A stretch of DNA of 10,620 nt, from positions 1-10,620 of the forward strand of contig JAITAE010000235.1 of assembly GCA_031284295.1 (NCBI GenBank), read 5' to 3'. Shown here piece after piece: positions 1 through 9,019 of the stretch (its first letter is position 1; the number at the start of each line of letters is the position of its first letter). Origin of the DNA: Spirochaetaceae bacterium (GTDB lineage: Bacteria > Spirochaetota > Spirochaetia > Treponematales > Breznakiellaceae). A program made the translations under genes and the position numbers. The notes below the pieces were generated by a model. It did no database searches. It was given only the letters and a program-made list of their open reading frames with translations, and was not told the DNA's origin.

Positions 1-14
1 TTTTGGCGCGGGGT

Positions 15-87
15 GGTCAACCTGTCAGGCTTCGTGGCTGCGTCCTGTCAGGGGTATATATGCCGTTGCGGCTGAATTGGTTTGACC
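15..87 (+). promoter_or_regulatory. Possible structured mRNA leader upstream of rplL
   Basis: No open frame here resembles the C-terminus of L10 (rplJ), so this looks non-coding. GGTCAA at 15-20 can pair with TTGACC at 82-87. Inside that stem, 21-29 can pair with 44-52 (eight of nine positions), and GCCG at 62-65 can pair with CGGC at 69-72, giving a possible three-way junction. These pairings are read by eye; no folding energy or covariation was computed. It could be a ribosomal-protein binding site or simply incidental structure. I do not recognise a named RNA family. Confidence 0.25.
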
Positions 88-96
88 GGGCGGCGG

Positions 97-126
97 CGGG
101 AGACTGTTCTTCCGTTAAATTTTTTT
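97..126 (+). terminator. Hairpin plus T-rich tail before rplL (candidate attenuator)
   Basis: CGGGAGA at 97-103 pairs with TCTTCCG at 108-114 (seven pairs, one of them G-U) around the four-base loop CTGT. It is followed by TTAAATTTTTTT at 115-126. This is the shape of an intrinsic terminator, although three A residues interrupt the start of the T tract and would weaken it. The rplL ribosome binding site begins only a few bases later, so partial read-through (attenuation) or a 5' end made by processing is more plausible than a complete stop. Confidence 0.35.
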
Positions 127-143
127 AGTAGGAGAAGATAATA

Positions 144-536
144 ATGGCAGCGCTTACAACAGATCAGATTTTGGAAGCTATAGCTTCCATGACCGTCCTT
201 GAAGTTTCGGAATTGGTCAAGGCGATGGAGGAAAAATTCGGTGTTTCTGCGGCGGCCCCTGTGGCGGTCGCGGCTGTGGGGGCGGCTCAGGGAGGAGCGG
301 CCGCGGCGCCTGTTGAGGAAAAGACGGAGTTTACCGTCATCCTGAAGGCGTACGACGATTCAAAGAAAATCGCGGTGATTAAGGAAGTCCGCGCGGTTAC
401 CGGGCTGGGCCTTAAAGAAGCAAAAGACCTTGTCGAGGGCGCGCCCAAGCCGATCAAAGAAAACATCCCCAAAGAAGAAGCCGAGAAGATCAGGAAGTCC
501 GTTACCGAAGCGGGCGGTACGGTGGAAATTCAGTAG
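144..536 (+). CDS. rplL: 50S ribosomal protein L7/L12
   Basis: This is the ribosomal stalk protein. It binds L10 as dimers and recruits the translation GTPases (IF2, EF-Tu, EF-G) to the 50S subunit. The 130-residue product has the usual three parts: an N-terminal dimerisation helix pair (about residues 1-33), a flexible Ala/Gly/Val-rich hinge (about 35-57), and the compact C-terminal factor-binding domain (about 59-130). The C-terminal domain shows the family signature [18 protein letters not shown]. Length is slightly above the usual 120-125 residues because of the long Ala-rich hinge. GGAGA at 131-135, eight bases before the ATG, supports the start. rpoB follows, which is the classic order, and the expected rplJ is not inside the window. 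The upstream hairpin with a T-rich tail may modulate expression. Confidence 0.97.
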   Translation: MAALTTDQILEAIASMTVLEVSELVKAMEEKFGVSAAAPVAVAAVGAAQGGAAAAPVEEKTEFTVILKAYDDSKKIAVIKEVRAVTGLGLKEAKDLVEGAPKPIKENIPKEEAEKIRKSVTEAGGTVEIQ

Positions 537-551
537 GATTTTCATTTTTAA

Positions 552-593
552 GGTGCTTACAGAAAATACGATGGCGTTTTTTCCGTAAGCACT
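552..593 (+). repeat. Long imperfect hairpin (possible RNase III-type site)
   Basis: GTGCTTAC at 553-560 pairs with GTAAGCAC at 585-592, extended outward by a G-U pair (552/593). After a one-by-one mismatch, GAAAA at 562-566 pairs with TTTTC at 579-583. After a second mismatch, ACG at 568-570 pairs with CGT at 575-577 around the loop ATGG. About 17 pairs in total. There is no T tract after the stem, so it does not look like a standard terminator. It sits 16 bases after the rplL stop, where it could protect or process the rplL 3' end. Confidence 0.5.
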
Positions 594-605
594 GTGGTCT
601 TTCGG

Positions 606-643
606 AAATTTGAACCGGATGCCTACGCTTCCGGTTCAAATTT
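606..643 (+). repeat. Perfect 14-bp inverted repeat in the rplL-rpoB gap
   Basis: AAATTTGAACCGGA at 606-619 is the exact reverse complement of 630-643, with a 10-base spacer that can itself form two further pairs. The stem ends in AAATTT on both sides, so it reads the same way on either strand. The descending arm ends in only three T residues, which makes it a weak terminator candidate. A partial attenuator or RNA-stability element are the alternatives. Confidence 0.5.
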
Positions 644-924
644 GAAAAACCAAACGGGGCGTTCCAGGGCGCGGGGCCCAGAACAGCCTCCTGTGACAAT
701 GAAGTGTAATCATACAGCGAAGAAGGTTGCATTACGCAGAGGCGCATAAGGATAGAAGCGGAATAATTGTTGCCGCGGACACGGCATGACGTGTGTAAAG
801 CGGCGGTGATTATTACGGCGGATAGCCGTTCGCACATATTTCATTGTCGTAAGTTAAAGAGCAAACCGTTCATAAAACCGCACGGTTTAAACAGTTTGCC
901 AAATTCACGTTTTAGAGGGGTAGT

Positions 925-3900
925 ATGGCGGCAGTTAAGGGAAAGATAAAGATCGGAAAGGTTGAAAAAATCGAAAAAAAACATAAAAAAGAGCGAAAGT
1001 ATGTAGGAAAAGATATTCAGGATGTGATGGAGCTTCCAAACCTTATTGATATTCAGATCGCATCCTATGAAGGGTTTTTGCAAAGACGCGCGTTGCTTTC
1101 AGGCGAACCGTTGAAAATGCAGGGTATCGAGGACGCGTTTAGATCGATTTTCCCGATTTCTAGTCCCGATGATGAGATGACGCTGAGTTTTGACCACTAC
1201 ACCCTTGATGACAGTAGTATTAAATTCTCGGAACAGGCATGTAAACAGAAAGGTATTACCTATTCCGTGTCGCTGAAGGCGCGGATAAATCTGATTTTCA
1301 AATCAACGGGAGAAATCCGGCAGAAAGATATATACATGGGCGATATTCCGCTGATGACGGACAGGGGAACTTTCATCATCAACGGGGCTGAGCGTGTGGT
1401 TGTTTCACAGATTCACCGCTCACCGGGTGTTATTTTTTGTCACGAAAAAGGTGTTTTTTCATCTCGCATCATCCCGTACCGCGGTTCATGGCTGGAATTC
1501 GAGATTGACCCCAAGCGCGAGCTTATTTACGCCAAGGTTGACCGGAAAAAACGGATTCTTGGCACCATATTTCTGCGCGCCCTGGGTTATTCGACCCGCG
1601 AGGACATCATCAAGGCGTTTTATTCTGTAGAAACCCGCGATGTAAAGGATGACAACGAGACCCGCGAAAGTTTTACCGGGCGCGTTCTTGCGGCCCCGGT
1701 CTGGATTCCAAACCCGGAAGCCGGTGGTACGGACGCTCGGAAAAAGCTGTATCCCGCAGGCGAGAAGCTGCATCCGCACAATGTTGACGAGCTTTTGGAA
1801 AACGGCGTTACCCGGGTTAAGCTTATCAATTTTGAAGCGCCCGATTCACTTGATTCGCACATGCTGATCAACTGTTTTGAGCGGGAAGCGATCAAGTTTC
1901 CATGCGAAAACAAGGAGAATGACGAGCCGAGCGAGGAAGAGGCGCTTGCCAATGTGTACACGGTGCTTGCTCCTGGCGAATCGATAACGTATGAACAGGG
2001 GAAAAAGGATCTTACCGGTATGTTCTTTACCTCACGGCGCTACGATTTGGGCCGTGTGGGGCGTTACAAGCTGAACAAAAAGTTTGATCACGACCCGCCG
2101 TTTAAAGAGACCGTACTGACAAGGCCGGATATCATAGCTACGATGAAATTCCTTATCAAGGTGTACGCTGGTTTTGAAAACGCTGACGATATAGACCATC
2201 TGGGCAACCGCCGCGTTCGCTCTGTCGGCGAATTGCTGTCCAACACCATCAAAACGGCCTTCAGCCGCATGGAGCGCATAGCCCGCGAGCGGATGAACCT
2301 GAAGGAAACGGACACGATAAAGCCGCAGGATATTATTTCGATAAAGCCGCTTGTCGCCCAGATAAAAGAATTCTTTGGTTCAAGCCAGCTTTCCCAGTTC
2401 ATGGATCAGGTAAACCCGTTGGCCGAGCTTACCCACAAGCGGCGGCTTAACGCGCTTGGGCCTGGCGGCCTGTCCCGCGACAGGGCCGGTTTTGAGGTGC
2501 GCGATGTACATTACACGCACTACGGCAGGATGTGCCCGATAGAAACGCCGGAAGGCCCGAACATCGGCCTGATCGTGTCGCTGGCAAACTATACAAAGGT
2601 AAATGATTACGGCTTTCTGGAAACGCCGTACCGCAAGGTTGTGGACGGCAAGGCAACGACCCGGATTGACTACCTTTCCGCGATTGAAGAGGACAAGTAT
2701 TACATAGCGCAGGCTTCCGCCAGGCTGAACAGAGACGGTTCGTTTATGGACGAACAGGTTTCGTGCCGCAGGCAGGGAGACTATACGACGCGCGCTCCGG
2801 AAGACCTTCATTACATGGACGTATCGCCCAAGCAGATCATCTCCGTTTCGGCAAGCCTTATCCCGTTTCTTGAACACGATGACGCGAACCGCGCGTTGAT
2901 GGGTTCCAACATGCAGAGGCAGGCCGTCCCCCTCGTGTTTCCGGAGGCGCCGCGTGTTGGAACCGGTATGGAGGCAAAGTGCGCCTACGATTCGGGCGTG
3001 CTGGTCAAGGCAAAACGTCAGGGCGTTGTTACTAAGGTTTCCTCCGTTATGATAGAGGTAACGCCGGACGATGATAAAAAGGATGTTGATAAGTATCCGC
3101 TGGTAAAATTTCAGCGCACGAATCAGGATACCTGCTACAACCAGCGTCCTATAGTGCTGATTGGCGACAATGTTGCCGAGGGACAGGTGATAGCGGACGG
3201 GCCTGCGACTGAAAACGGCGATCTGGCGCTGGGACGGAACGTGCTTGTCGGTTTTATGCCGTGGAACGGGTACAACTACGAAGATTCTATTTTGATTTCC
3301 CAGCGCGTCGTAAAGGACGATATGTTCACGTCGATACATATAAAGGAATTCCTGACCGAGGTCAGGGAGACCAAGCTGGGGCCGGAAAAAATAACACGGG
3401 AGATACCGAACGCAAGTGAAAAGAGCCTGGACAATCTTGACGCTGAAGGAATCATCTGCGTAGGAGCCAAAGTGCGGGACGGCGATATACTGGTGGGCAA
3501 GGTTACGCCAAAGAGTGAAACGGAGACTACGCCGGAATTCAAGCTTTTAAACTCGATTTTTGGCGAGAAGGCCAAGGAGGTGCGCGATTCGTCGTTACGT
3601 GCCCCACACGGCGTCGATGGGACCGTGATAGACATTCAGCGGCTGCGCCGCGGCGAGGGGGACGACCTGAATCCGGGCGTTGATGAGATGGTAAAGGTGT
3701 TGATCGCCGCAAAACGAAAGTTGCGCGAGGGGGATAAGATGGCGGGGCGGCACGGCAATAAGGGCGTTGTCGCCCGAATTCTGCCTGAAGAGGACATGCC
3801 GTACATGGAAGACGGCACACCGCTCGATCTGTGCCTGACCCCGCTCGGCGTGCCGAGCCGTATGAACATAGGCCAGCTACTGGAGACAGAGCTCGGCTGG

Positions 3901-4476
3901 GCCGGCGTAAAGCTGAACGAATGGTACTCCGCGCCAGTATTCCAGTCACCGTCCGCCGAGGAAATCGAGGAAAAGCTGACGGAGGCCGGCCTTCCGTCCA
4001 ATTCAAAGACTGTACTGCGGGACGGGCGCACGGGCGAGCCGTTTATAAACCCGATATTCTGCGGTGTAATCTACTTCCTCAAGCTGCACCATCTGGTTGA
4101 TGACAAGATGCACGCTCGCTCGACAGGGCCATACTCGCTGGTAACCCAGCAGCCGCTCGGCGGAAAGGCGCAGTTCGGCGGTCAGCGGCTGGGCGAGATG
4201 GAGGTGTGGGCGCTGGAGGCTTACGGCGCGGCAAACACTTTGCAGGAACTTTTGACGATAAAGTCGGACGATATGACGGGACGTTCAAAAATTTACGAGG
4301 CAATCGTGAAAGGCGAACCTTCAACAAGCGCTGGGATACCCGAATCTTTTAACGTTCTTGTGCAGGAACTTCGCGGACTTGCGCTTGACATGACGATATA
4401 CGATGAAAAAGAAAAACAGATCCCGTTGACAGAACGTGACGAGGAGTTGATCTCGCGGTCCGGGTCGAATTTCTAG
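925..4476 (+). CDS. rpoB: DNA-directed RNA polymerase subunit beta
   Basis: This is the beta subunit of RNA polymerase; with beta' it forms the active-site cleft. The 1183-residue protein is full length for a beta without the large E. coli-type insertion. Rifampicin cluster I lies at about residues 485-511 and cluster II at about 537-550 ([14 protein letters not shown]). The motif GYNYEDS carries E786 and D787. [12 protein letters not shown] (936-947) carries the nucleotide-contacting lysines K938 and K946. The C-terminal clamp-anchoring segment begins near [14 protein letters not shown] (from 1090). In cluster I, D494 and H504 match E. coli D516 and H526, but N509 replaces S531, the state linked to natural rifampicin resistance in Treponema and Borrelia. 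The first 29 residues include 11 lysines. GAGGGG at 915-920 precedes the ATG. rpoC follows after 87 bases. Confidence 0.98.
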   Translation: MAAVKGKIKIGKVEKIEKKHKKERKYVGKDIQDVMELPNLIDIQIASYEGFLQRRALLSGEPLKMQGIEDAFRSIFPISSPDDEMTLSFDHYTLDDSSIKFSEQACKQKGITYSVSLKARINLIFKSTGEIRQKDIYMGDIPLMTDRGTFIINGAERVVVSQIHRSPGVIFCHEKGVFSSRIIPYRGSWLEFEIDPKRELIYAKVDRKKRILGTIFLRALGYSTREDIIKAFYSVETRDVKDDNETRESFTGRVLAAPVWIPNPEAGGTDARKKLYPAGEKLHPHNVDELLENGVTRVKLINFEAPDSLDSHMLINCFEREAIKFPCENKENDEPSEEEALANVYTVLAPGESITYEQGKKDLTGMFFTSRRYDLGRVGRYKLNKKFDHDPPFKETVLTRPDIIATMKFLIKVYAGFENADDIDHLGNRRVRSVGELLSNTIKTAFSRMERIARERMNLKETDTIKPQDIISIKPLVAQIKEFFGSSQLSQFMDQVNPLAELTHKRRLNALGPGGLSRDRAGFEVRDVHYTHYGRMCPIETPEGPNIGLIVSLANYTKVNDYGFLETPYRKVVDGKATTRIDYLSAIEEDKYYIAQASARLNRDGSFMDEQVSCRRQGDYTTRAPEDLHYMDVSPKQIISVSASLIPFLEHDDANRALMGSNMQRQAVPLVFPEAPRVGTGMEAKCAYDSGVLVKAKRQGVVTKVSSVMIEVTPDDDKKDVDKYPLVKFQRTNQDTCYNQRPIVLIGDNVAEGQVIADGPATENGDLALGRNVLVGFMPWNGYNYEDSILISQRVVKDDMFTSIHIKEFLTEVRETKLGPEKITREIPNASEKSLDNLDAEGIICVGAKVRDGDILVGKVTPKSETETTPEFKLLNSIFGEKAKEVRDSSLRAPHGVDGTVIDIQRLRRGEGDDLNPGVDEMVKVLIAAKRKLREGDKMAGRHGNKGVVARILPEEDMPYMEDGTPLDLCLTPLGVPSRMNIGQLLETELGWAGVKLNEWYSAPVFQSPSAEEIEEKLTEAGLPSNSKTVLRDGRTGEPFINPIFCGVIYFLKLHHLVDDKMHARSTGPYSLVTQQPLGGKAQFGGQRLGEMEVWALEAYGAANTLQELLTIKSDDMTGRSKIYEAIVKGEPSTSAGIPESFNVLVQELRGLALDMTIYDEKEKQIPLTERDEELISRSGSNF

Positions 4477-4488
4477 GATTACTTTGTT

Positions 4489-4544
4489 GCTGTATTTGTG
4501 TAAAAAAACAGCCTAATACGTGGGGCGGCGCCTGTCGGCGTTGC
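4489..4544 (+). other. Two small hairpins in the rpoB-rpoC spacer
   Basis: GCTGT at 4489-4493 pairs with ACAGC at 4508-4512, with a further TTT/AAA inside (4495-4497 with 4504-4506). A second stem, 4525-4532 with 4537-4544, has eight pairs (two of them G-U) around the loop TGTC. Neither is followed by a T tract, so they are not expected to stop transcription. The second stem ends just upstream of the purine-rich rpoC ribosome binding region (GGGAGG at 4547-4552 and AGGAG at 4554-4558). Confidence 0.35.
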
Positions 4545-4563
4545 TGGGAGGGTAGGAGATATT

Positions 4564-7500
4564 ATGCGTGATATTCAGGATTTTAATTCAATAAAAATAC
4601 GGCTGGCATCGCCGGATATGATACGAAACTGGTCTTATGGCGAGGTCAAGAAGCCGGAAACCATAAATTACCGGACGCTACGTCCGGAAAAGGACGGTCT
4701 TTTTTGTGAACGTATCTTTGGTACCACGAAGGAGTGGGAATGTTACTGCGGAAAGTTTAAATCTATCCGTTACAAAGGCGTTATCTGCGACCGTTGCGGC
4801 GTCGAGGTAACACATTTTAAGGTGCGGCGTGAACGGATGGGACACATCGAACTCGCCGCGCCGGTGTCCCATATCTGGTACTATCGTTCTGTGCCGAGCA
4901 GGATCGGACTTTTGCTCAATATTCCGATGAACCAACTGCGTTCCGTGCTTTACTACGAAAAGTATATCGTTCTCGATCCGGGTGATACCGATCTGAAAAA
5001 GATGCAGATTCTGAGTGAGGACGAGTATTACGAGGCGCAGGACCATTACCCTAACGGCTTTAACGCCGCTATGGGAGCGGAAGCGATTAAGGTTTTGCTC
5101 GAAGAGGTTGACCTCGATAATCTTGCCATCGAATTGCGCGCCAAAATGATAGAAAAGGGCGTGAAAAGCGACAAACGCCTCCTCAAACGGATCGATATCG
5201 TAGAAAGTTTCCGCGCCTCGGACAACAAGCCTGAGTGGATGATACTGGAGGTGATTCCCGTCATCCCACCGGAACTTCGACCGATGGTTCAGCTTGATGG
5301 CGGGCGTTTTGCCACAAGCGATTTGAACGATCTGTACCGCCGCGTGATAAGCCGGAACAACAGGCTTAAACGGCTGATCTCGCTGAACGCTCCCGACATC
5401 ATAATCAGAAACGAAAAACGTATGCTACAAGAAGCGGTTGATGCGCTTTTTGATAATTCCAAGAAAAAAAGGGTGATAAAAGGCGCGTCGAACCGTCCGC
5501 TCAAGTCAATTTCCGATATGTTGAAGGGCAAGCAGGGACGCTTCAGGCAGAATTTGCTCGGTAAGCGCGTTGATTATTCCGGGCGTTCCGTGATAACGGT
5601 GGGGCCTGACCTTAAAATGTGGCAGTGCGGCCTGCCTACAAAGATGGCGCTTGAGCTTTTTAAGCCTTTTATCATGAAAAAACTGGTTGACAAAGAGATG
5701 GCGGGCAACATCAAGAAGGCCAAGATGCACGTTGAACAGGAAAAACCGGAAGTTTTCGCGATTCTGGACGAGGTTGTGCGCGAACATCCGGTTATGTTGA
5801 ATCGAGCCCCCACCCTGCATAGGTTGGGCATACAGGCTTTTGAGCCGGTTTTGGTGGAAGGCAAGGCGATAAAACTTAACCCGCTCGTCTGCCATGCGTT
5901 CAACGCGGACTTTGACGGAGACCAGATGGCCGTACATGTGCCGCTGACTCAGGCCGCCCAGATGGAGTGCTGGACGCTGATGCTTTCCGCCCGCAATCTG
6001 TTGAATCCGGCAAACGGCAAAACGATCGTGTTCCCGTCGCAGGATATGGTTTTGGGCATCAACTTCCTTACGCGGATAAAGACCGGCGCCAAAGGCACGG
6101 GTAAATTCTATTCGTCTTTTGAAGAAATTCTGATGGCTATTGACGCGAAATCCCTTGAGTGGGAGGCGCTGATAAATGTCCGGCCCGGCAAAAAAATTGT
6201 TTGGGAAAAGCCCGGCGTCGAAGCCAAACCCGGGAAAAACGGCTTTATCGAGACGAGCGCCGGCAGGCTGGTGCTGAACGAGGAACTGCCAGACGACATT
6301 CCGTTCATAAACTATGAGCTTAAAGACAAGGAACTGCGAGCGCTGATTGAGCATATTTTTGCCGAAAAAGGTCCGTGGACAACGGTAAATATGCTGGACG
6401 CAATAAAAAATACCGGCTACAAGTACGCCACGCTGTTCGGCGCCACGATAGGCGTGGACGACGTTGTCGTCCCGAAAGAAAAGGCCGAGATGATAGATAA
6501 GGCAAACAAGGATGTCGATTCTATCCAGAAACAGTGGCGGCAGGGGCATATCACTGCGGAAGAACGTTACAACCGCGTAGTCGAGGTTTGGTCAAAGACA
6601 AACGAAGACCTTACCAACATCATGATGAAGACTCTGGAAGCGGACAGGGATGGCTTCAACTCGGTTTATATGATGGCAAACTCTGGCGCGCGCGGTAGCC
6701 GCAACCAGATTCGTCAGCTTGCCGGTATGCGCGGCCTGATGGCAAAGCCTTCAGGCGACATCATAGAACTCCCCATCCGCTCAAACTTCAAAGAGGGGCT
6801 CTCTGTCATCGAATTCTTTATCTCTACAAACGGTGCGCGCAAGGGTTTGGCGGACACAGCGCTCAAAACGGCTGAAGCCGGTTATCTTACCCGCCGCCTT
6901 GTTGACATAGCGCAGGACATGGTCGTGAACGAGGATGACTGCGGCACGATAAACGGCGTCTCGTACTCCGCTATCAAGGACGGCGAGGAAATTGTCGAGC
7001 GCCTGAGCGAGCGTATCCTGGGACGCTACACGCTGGAGCGCGTTAAGCACCCGATAACGGGCGAGATCATCATAGATGTAAACGAGGAAATAACGGAAAA
7101 GATCGCGGAAAAGATAGAGAACGCCGGTATCGAGTCGGTCTGTATACGCACGGTGCTTACCTGCGAGGCGCGGCACGGTGTATGCCGCAAATGTTACGGG
7201 CGTAACCTTGCGACAAACCGCACGGTTGACATTGGCGAGGCTGTCGGGACGATAGCCGCGCAGTCTATCGGCCAGCCGGGTACCCAGCTTACGATGCGTA
7301 CCTTCCACATCGGCGGCGCCGCTACCAAAGTGAGCGAAGACAACCGCACCTTCCTCAAATACCCCGTCTACATACGCGATATCAGCGGCGCCCACGTGGA
7401 ACTGGAGAACGGGCACTGGCTGTTTACACGCAAGGGTAGCATCACTGTGAACAAGATCATCAAAGAGTATGCGCTTGACGAGAATGACGAGCTTCTTGTG

Positions 7501-8847
7501 GAGGACGGTAAGAGAGTTATACGTGATGAATTGATCATTAAACGCGGGGCAAAGAGCATCAAATCACCGGAAATCGCTTACGCGATGGTGCGGGACAGCA
7601 AGCTTTACCTGATCGGCACGGAACAGCGCATCGAAATCCGCAACGGCTCCGATCTTGTAGTTAAGCAGGGGGCTGTTATAGAGGCTGAAAAGACCATGGC
7701 CGTCTTTGACCCGTTCTCGGACCCAATCATCGCGGAGGCCTCCGGCACGATCAAACTGTTGGACATCATACTAGGATCTACACTCAAGGAGGAGGTCGAT
7801 GAGGAGACCGGCAACATCGAGAAGCGCATCACGGAATTCCAGCTTGAAAGCAAGCAGCCGCGCATCCTGATTGTCGATGATGACGGCGGCGAGCAAGCGT
7901 CATACTTCTTGCCAGGGGGAGCGTACCTGCTTGTTGACGACGGGGATAAGATTTCCGCCGGAAAGACCATTGCCAAAACTCTGAAAGAGTCGGCAAAGGC
8001 TATGGACATCACGTCCGGCCTGCCCCGCGTAAGCGAACTGTTCGAAGCGCGCAAGCCCAAGAGTCCGGCGGTGCTGGCCCAGGCGGCGGGCAAGGTGCTG
8101 TTCAAGGGGATAATCAAGAGTAAGCGTATCGTAATAGTGCAGGATGAATTCGGCAAGGAGTACAAGCACCTTGTCCCGATGACAAAGCGATTACTGGTAC
8201 GGGACGGCGACACGGTGGAGGCGGGCGAGCCTTTGTGTGTCGGCGCTTACAACCCGCACGAGGTACTGCACATCCTTGGCGAAAGTAGTTTGCAGCGCTA
8301 CCTGATGGACGAGATTCAGCAGGTGTACAGACTACAGGGCGTATCGATAAACGACAAGCATATCGGCGTTATCATCCGGCAGATGATGCGCAAGGTGGAG
8401 ATCGTGGCGGTGGGCGACACTCGTTTCATCTTTGGTCAGATGGTTGATAAATACCGTTTTCACGAAGAAAATTCCCGCGTGGTTTTGGAAGGCGGTCAGC
8501 CCTCAATAGCCCGTCCCGTATTCCAGGGTATAACGAAGGCCAGCCTGAACATCGACTCGTTCTTGTCCGCCGCCTCGTTCCAGGAAACAACGCGCGTACT
8601 CACCAACGCCGCAATCGCCTGCTCCTCGGACTATCTGCGAGGCCTGAAAGAAAACATCATCATAGGTCATCCGATTCCTGCCGGTACCGGCATGAGAACC
8701 TACCGCGATCCAAAGCTGTTCGACGATGAGGAACAGGACCTGGACGCCTACATGGAGGAAATTTTACGGCGTCGCGAACTGGAAATCCAAGCCGAAGAAG
8801 GCCCTCCTCTGGTTCCGGAAGTTATGGCAAAAGAGGAAGCCGAATGA
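4564..8847 (+). CDS. rpoC: DNA-directed RNA polymerase subunit beta'
   Basis: This is the catalytic beta' subunit. The 1427-residue protein has the N-terminal zinc ribbon (C60, C62, C75, C78) and the absolutely conserved NADFDGD motif, whose D449, D451 and D453 hold the catalytic magnesium. It has a bridge helix in the stretch after [18 protein letters not shown], a second zinc site (C793, C867, C874, C877), and a trigger loop beginning [13 protein letters not shown] with M911, R912 and H915. Between about residues 920 and 1147 the trigger loop carries an insertion resembling the SI3 domain of E. coli, after which DITSGLPRV resumes the core. The final 48 residues form an acidic tail. AGGAG at 4554-4558, five bases before the ATG, supports the start. 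It is surely co-expressed with rpoB. No strong terminator follows: only a short CCGG/CCGG stem at 8851-8861. Confidence 0.98.
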   Translation: MRDIQDFNSIKIRLASPDMIRNWSYGEVKKPETINYRTLRPEKDGLFCERIFGTTKEWECYCGKFKSIRYKGVICDRCGVEVTHFKVRRERMGHIELAAPVSHIWYYRSVPSRIGLLLNIPMNQLRSVLYYEKYIVLDPGDTDLKKMQILSEDEYYEAQDHYPNGFNAAMGAEAIKVLLEEVDLDNLAIELRAKMIEKGVKSDKRLLKRIDIVESFRASDNKPEWMILEVIPVIPPELRPMVQLDGGRFATSDLNDLYRRVISRNNRLKRLISLNAPDIIIRNEKRMLQEAVDALFDNSKKKRVIKGASNRPLKSISDMLKGKQGRFRQNLLGKRVDYSGRSVITVGPDLKMWQCGLPTKMALELFKPFIMKKLVDKEMAGNIKKAKMHVEQEKPEVFAILDEVVREHPVMLNRAPTLHRLGIQAFEPVLVEGKAIKLNPLVCHAFNADFDGDQMAVHVPLTQAAQMECWTLMLSARNLLNPANGKTIVFPSQDMVLGINFLTRIKTGAKGTGKFYSSFEEILMAIDAKSLEWEALINVRPGKKIVWEKPGVEAKPGKNGFIETSAGRLVLNEELPDDIPFINYELKDKELRALIEHIFAEKGPWTTVNMLDAIKNTGYKYATLFGATIGVDDVVVPKEKAEMIDKANKDVDSIQKQWRQGHITAEERYNRVVEVWSKTNEDLTNIMMKTLEADRDGFNSVYMMANSGARGSRNQIRQLAGMRGLMAKPSGDIIELPIRSNFKEGLSVIEFFISTNGARKGLADTALKTAEAGYLTRRLVDIAQDMVVNEDDCGTINGVSYSAIKDGEEIVERLSERILGRYTLERVKHPITGEIIIDVNEEITEKIAEKIENAGIESVCIRTVLTCEARHGVCRKCYGRNLATNRTVDIGEAVGTIAAQSIGQPGTQLTMRTFHIGGAATKVSEDNRTFLKYPVYIRDISGAHVELENGHWLFTRKGSITVNKIIKEYALDENDELLVEDGKRVIRDELIIKRGAKSIKSPEIAYAMVRDSKLYLIGTEQRIEIRNGSDLVVKQGAVIEAEKTMAVFDPFSDPIIAEASGTIKLLDIILGSTLKEEVDEETGNIEKRITEFQLESKQPRILIVDDDGGEQASYFLPGGAYLLVDDGDKISAGKTIAKTLKESAKAMDITSGLPRVSELFEARKPKSPAVLAQAAGKVLFKGIIKSKRIVIVQDEFGKEYKHLVPMTKRLLVRDGDTVEAGEPLCVGAYNPHEVLHILGESSLQRYLMDEIQQVYRLQGVSINDKHIGVIIRQMMRKVEIVAVGDTRFIFGQMVDKYRFHEENSRVVLEGGQPSIARPVFQGITKASLNIDSFLSAASFQETTRVLTNAAIACSSDYLRGLKENIIIGHPIPAGTGMRTYRDPKLFDDEEQDLDAYMEEILRRRELEIQAEEGPPLVPEVMAKEEAE

Positions 8848-8978
8848 GCGCCGGCCGCCGGACTGTTTAACGCGGTATGTCAGGTAAATACTGATTTATG
8901 CTATGGATCCGGCGTCAAGAGATGAGGGTGACGGCAGGGGCGTAAGTATGACGGCCCGGTCGTTCTGATCGTGGTACA

Positions 8979-9010
8979 TTGACCTTGCATCGTGAACCGA
9001 ATACTATAAT
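8979..9010 (+). promoter_or_regulatory. Promoter-like sequence for tRNA-Leu
   Basis: TTGACC (8979-8984) resembles a -35 box. A perfect TATAAT (9005-9010) lies 20 bases further, and the overlapping TACTAT (9002-9007) sits at the ideal 17-base spacing. TATAAT would place transcription start at about 9016-9018, just before the mature tRNA. The 172-base spacer between rpoC and the tRNA has no gene on either strand that I can support. Long spacing to the perfect -10 is the main reason for doubt. Confidence 0.55.
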
Positions 9011-9019
9011 TACAAGCGG

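Larger units (their letters stand above)
537..924 (+). other. Long non-coding rplL-rpoB gap with several hairpins
   Basis: These 388 bases hold no credible gene. They contain two strong hairpins listed separately (552-593 and 606-643). Weaker ones are 661-684 (GTTC/GAAC plus GGGC/GCCC), 771-786 (TGCCG/CGGCA) and 815-829 (ACGGC/GCCGT). Just before rpoB there are competing pairings: AAACCG at 863-868 or at 875-880 can meet CGGTTT at 883-888, and GCAAAC at 861-866 can meet GTTTGC at 894-899. I see no convincing -35/-10 promoter. In E. coli the equivalent gap carries an attenuator and an RNase III processing site, and a similar role here is inference. Confidence 0.5.

Noticed and set aside
55..60. 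TATATA as a -10 box for rplL
   Set aside because: No acceptable -35 lies 16-18 bases upstream (32-37 reads TCGTGG).
502..837. Open frame of 111 codons on the minus strand over the rplL-rpoB gap
   Set aside because: It overlaps the rplL 3' end and crosses both strong hairpins; the composition is irregular and I recognise no domain. Likely chance.
845..875. TTGTCG ... TCATAA as a promoter for rpoB
   Set aside because: The spacing (19) and the -10 match are both poor, so I do not call a promoter here.
767..949. Short plus-strand frame starting at TTG and running into rpoB
   Set aside because: No ribosome binding site, overlaps the rpoB start in another frame, and shows no recognisable family.
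2380..3339. 319-codon antisense frame inside rpoB
   Set aside because: A by-product of codon bias in rpoB; Arg/His/Val-rich and low in plausible domain structure, with no ribosome binding site that I can support.
5506..6549. 347-codon antisense frame inside rpoC
   Set aside because: Same reason: a shadow of a highly conserved coding sequence on the other strand.
8851..8861. CCGG-CCG-CCGG as a terminator for rpoC
   Set aside because: Only four pairs with a three-base loop and no T tract (only TTT follows).
8913..8933. CGTCA/TGACG inverted repeat after rpoC
   Set aside because: Only five pairs around an 11-base loop, with a competing second TGACG at 8949; expected by chance.
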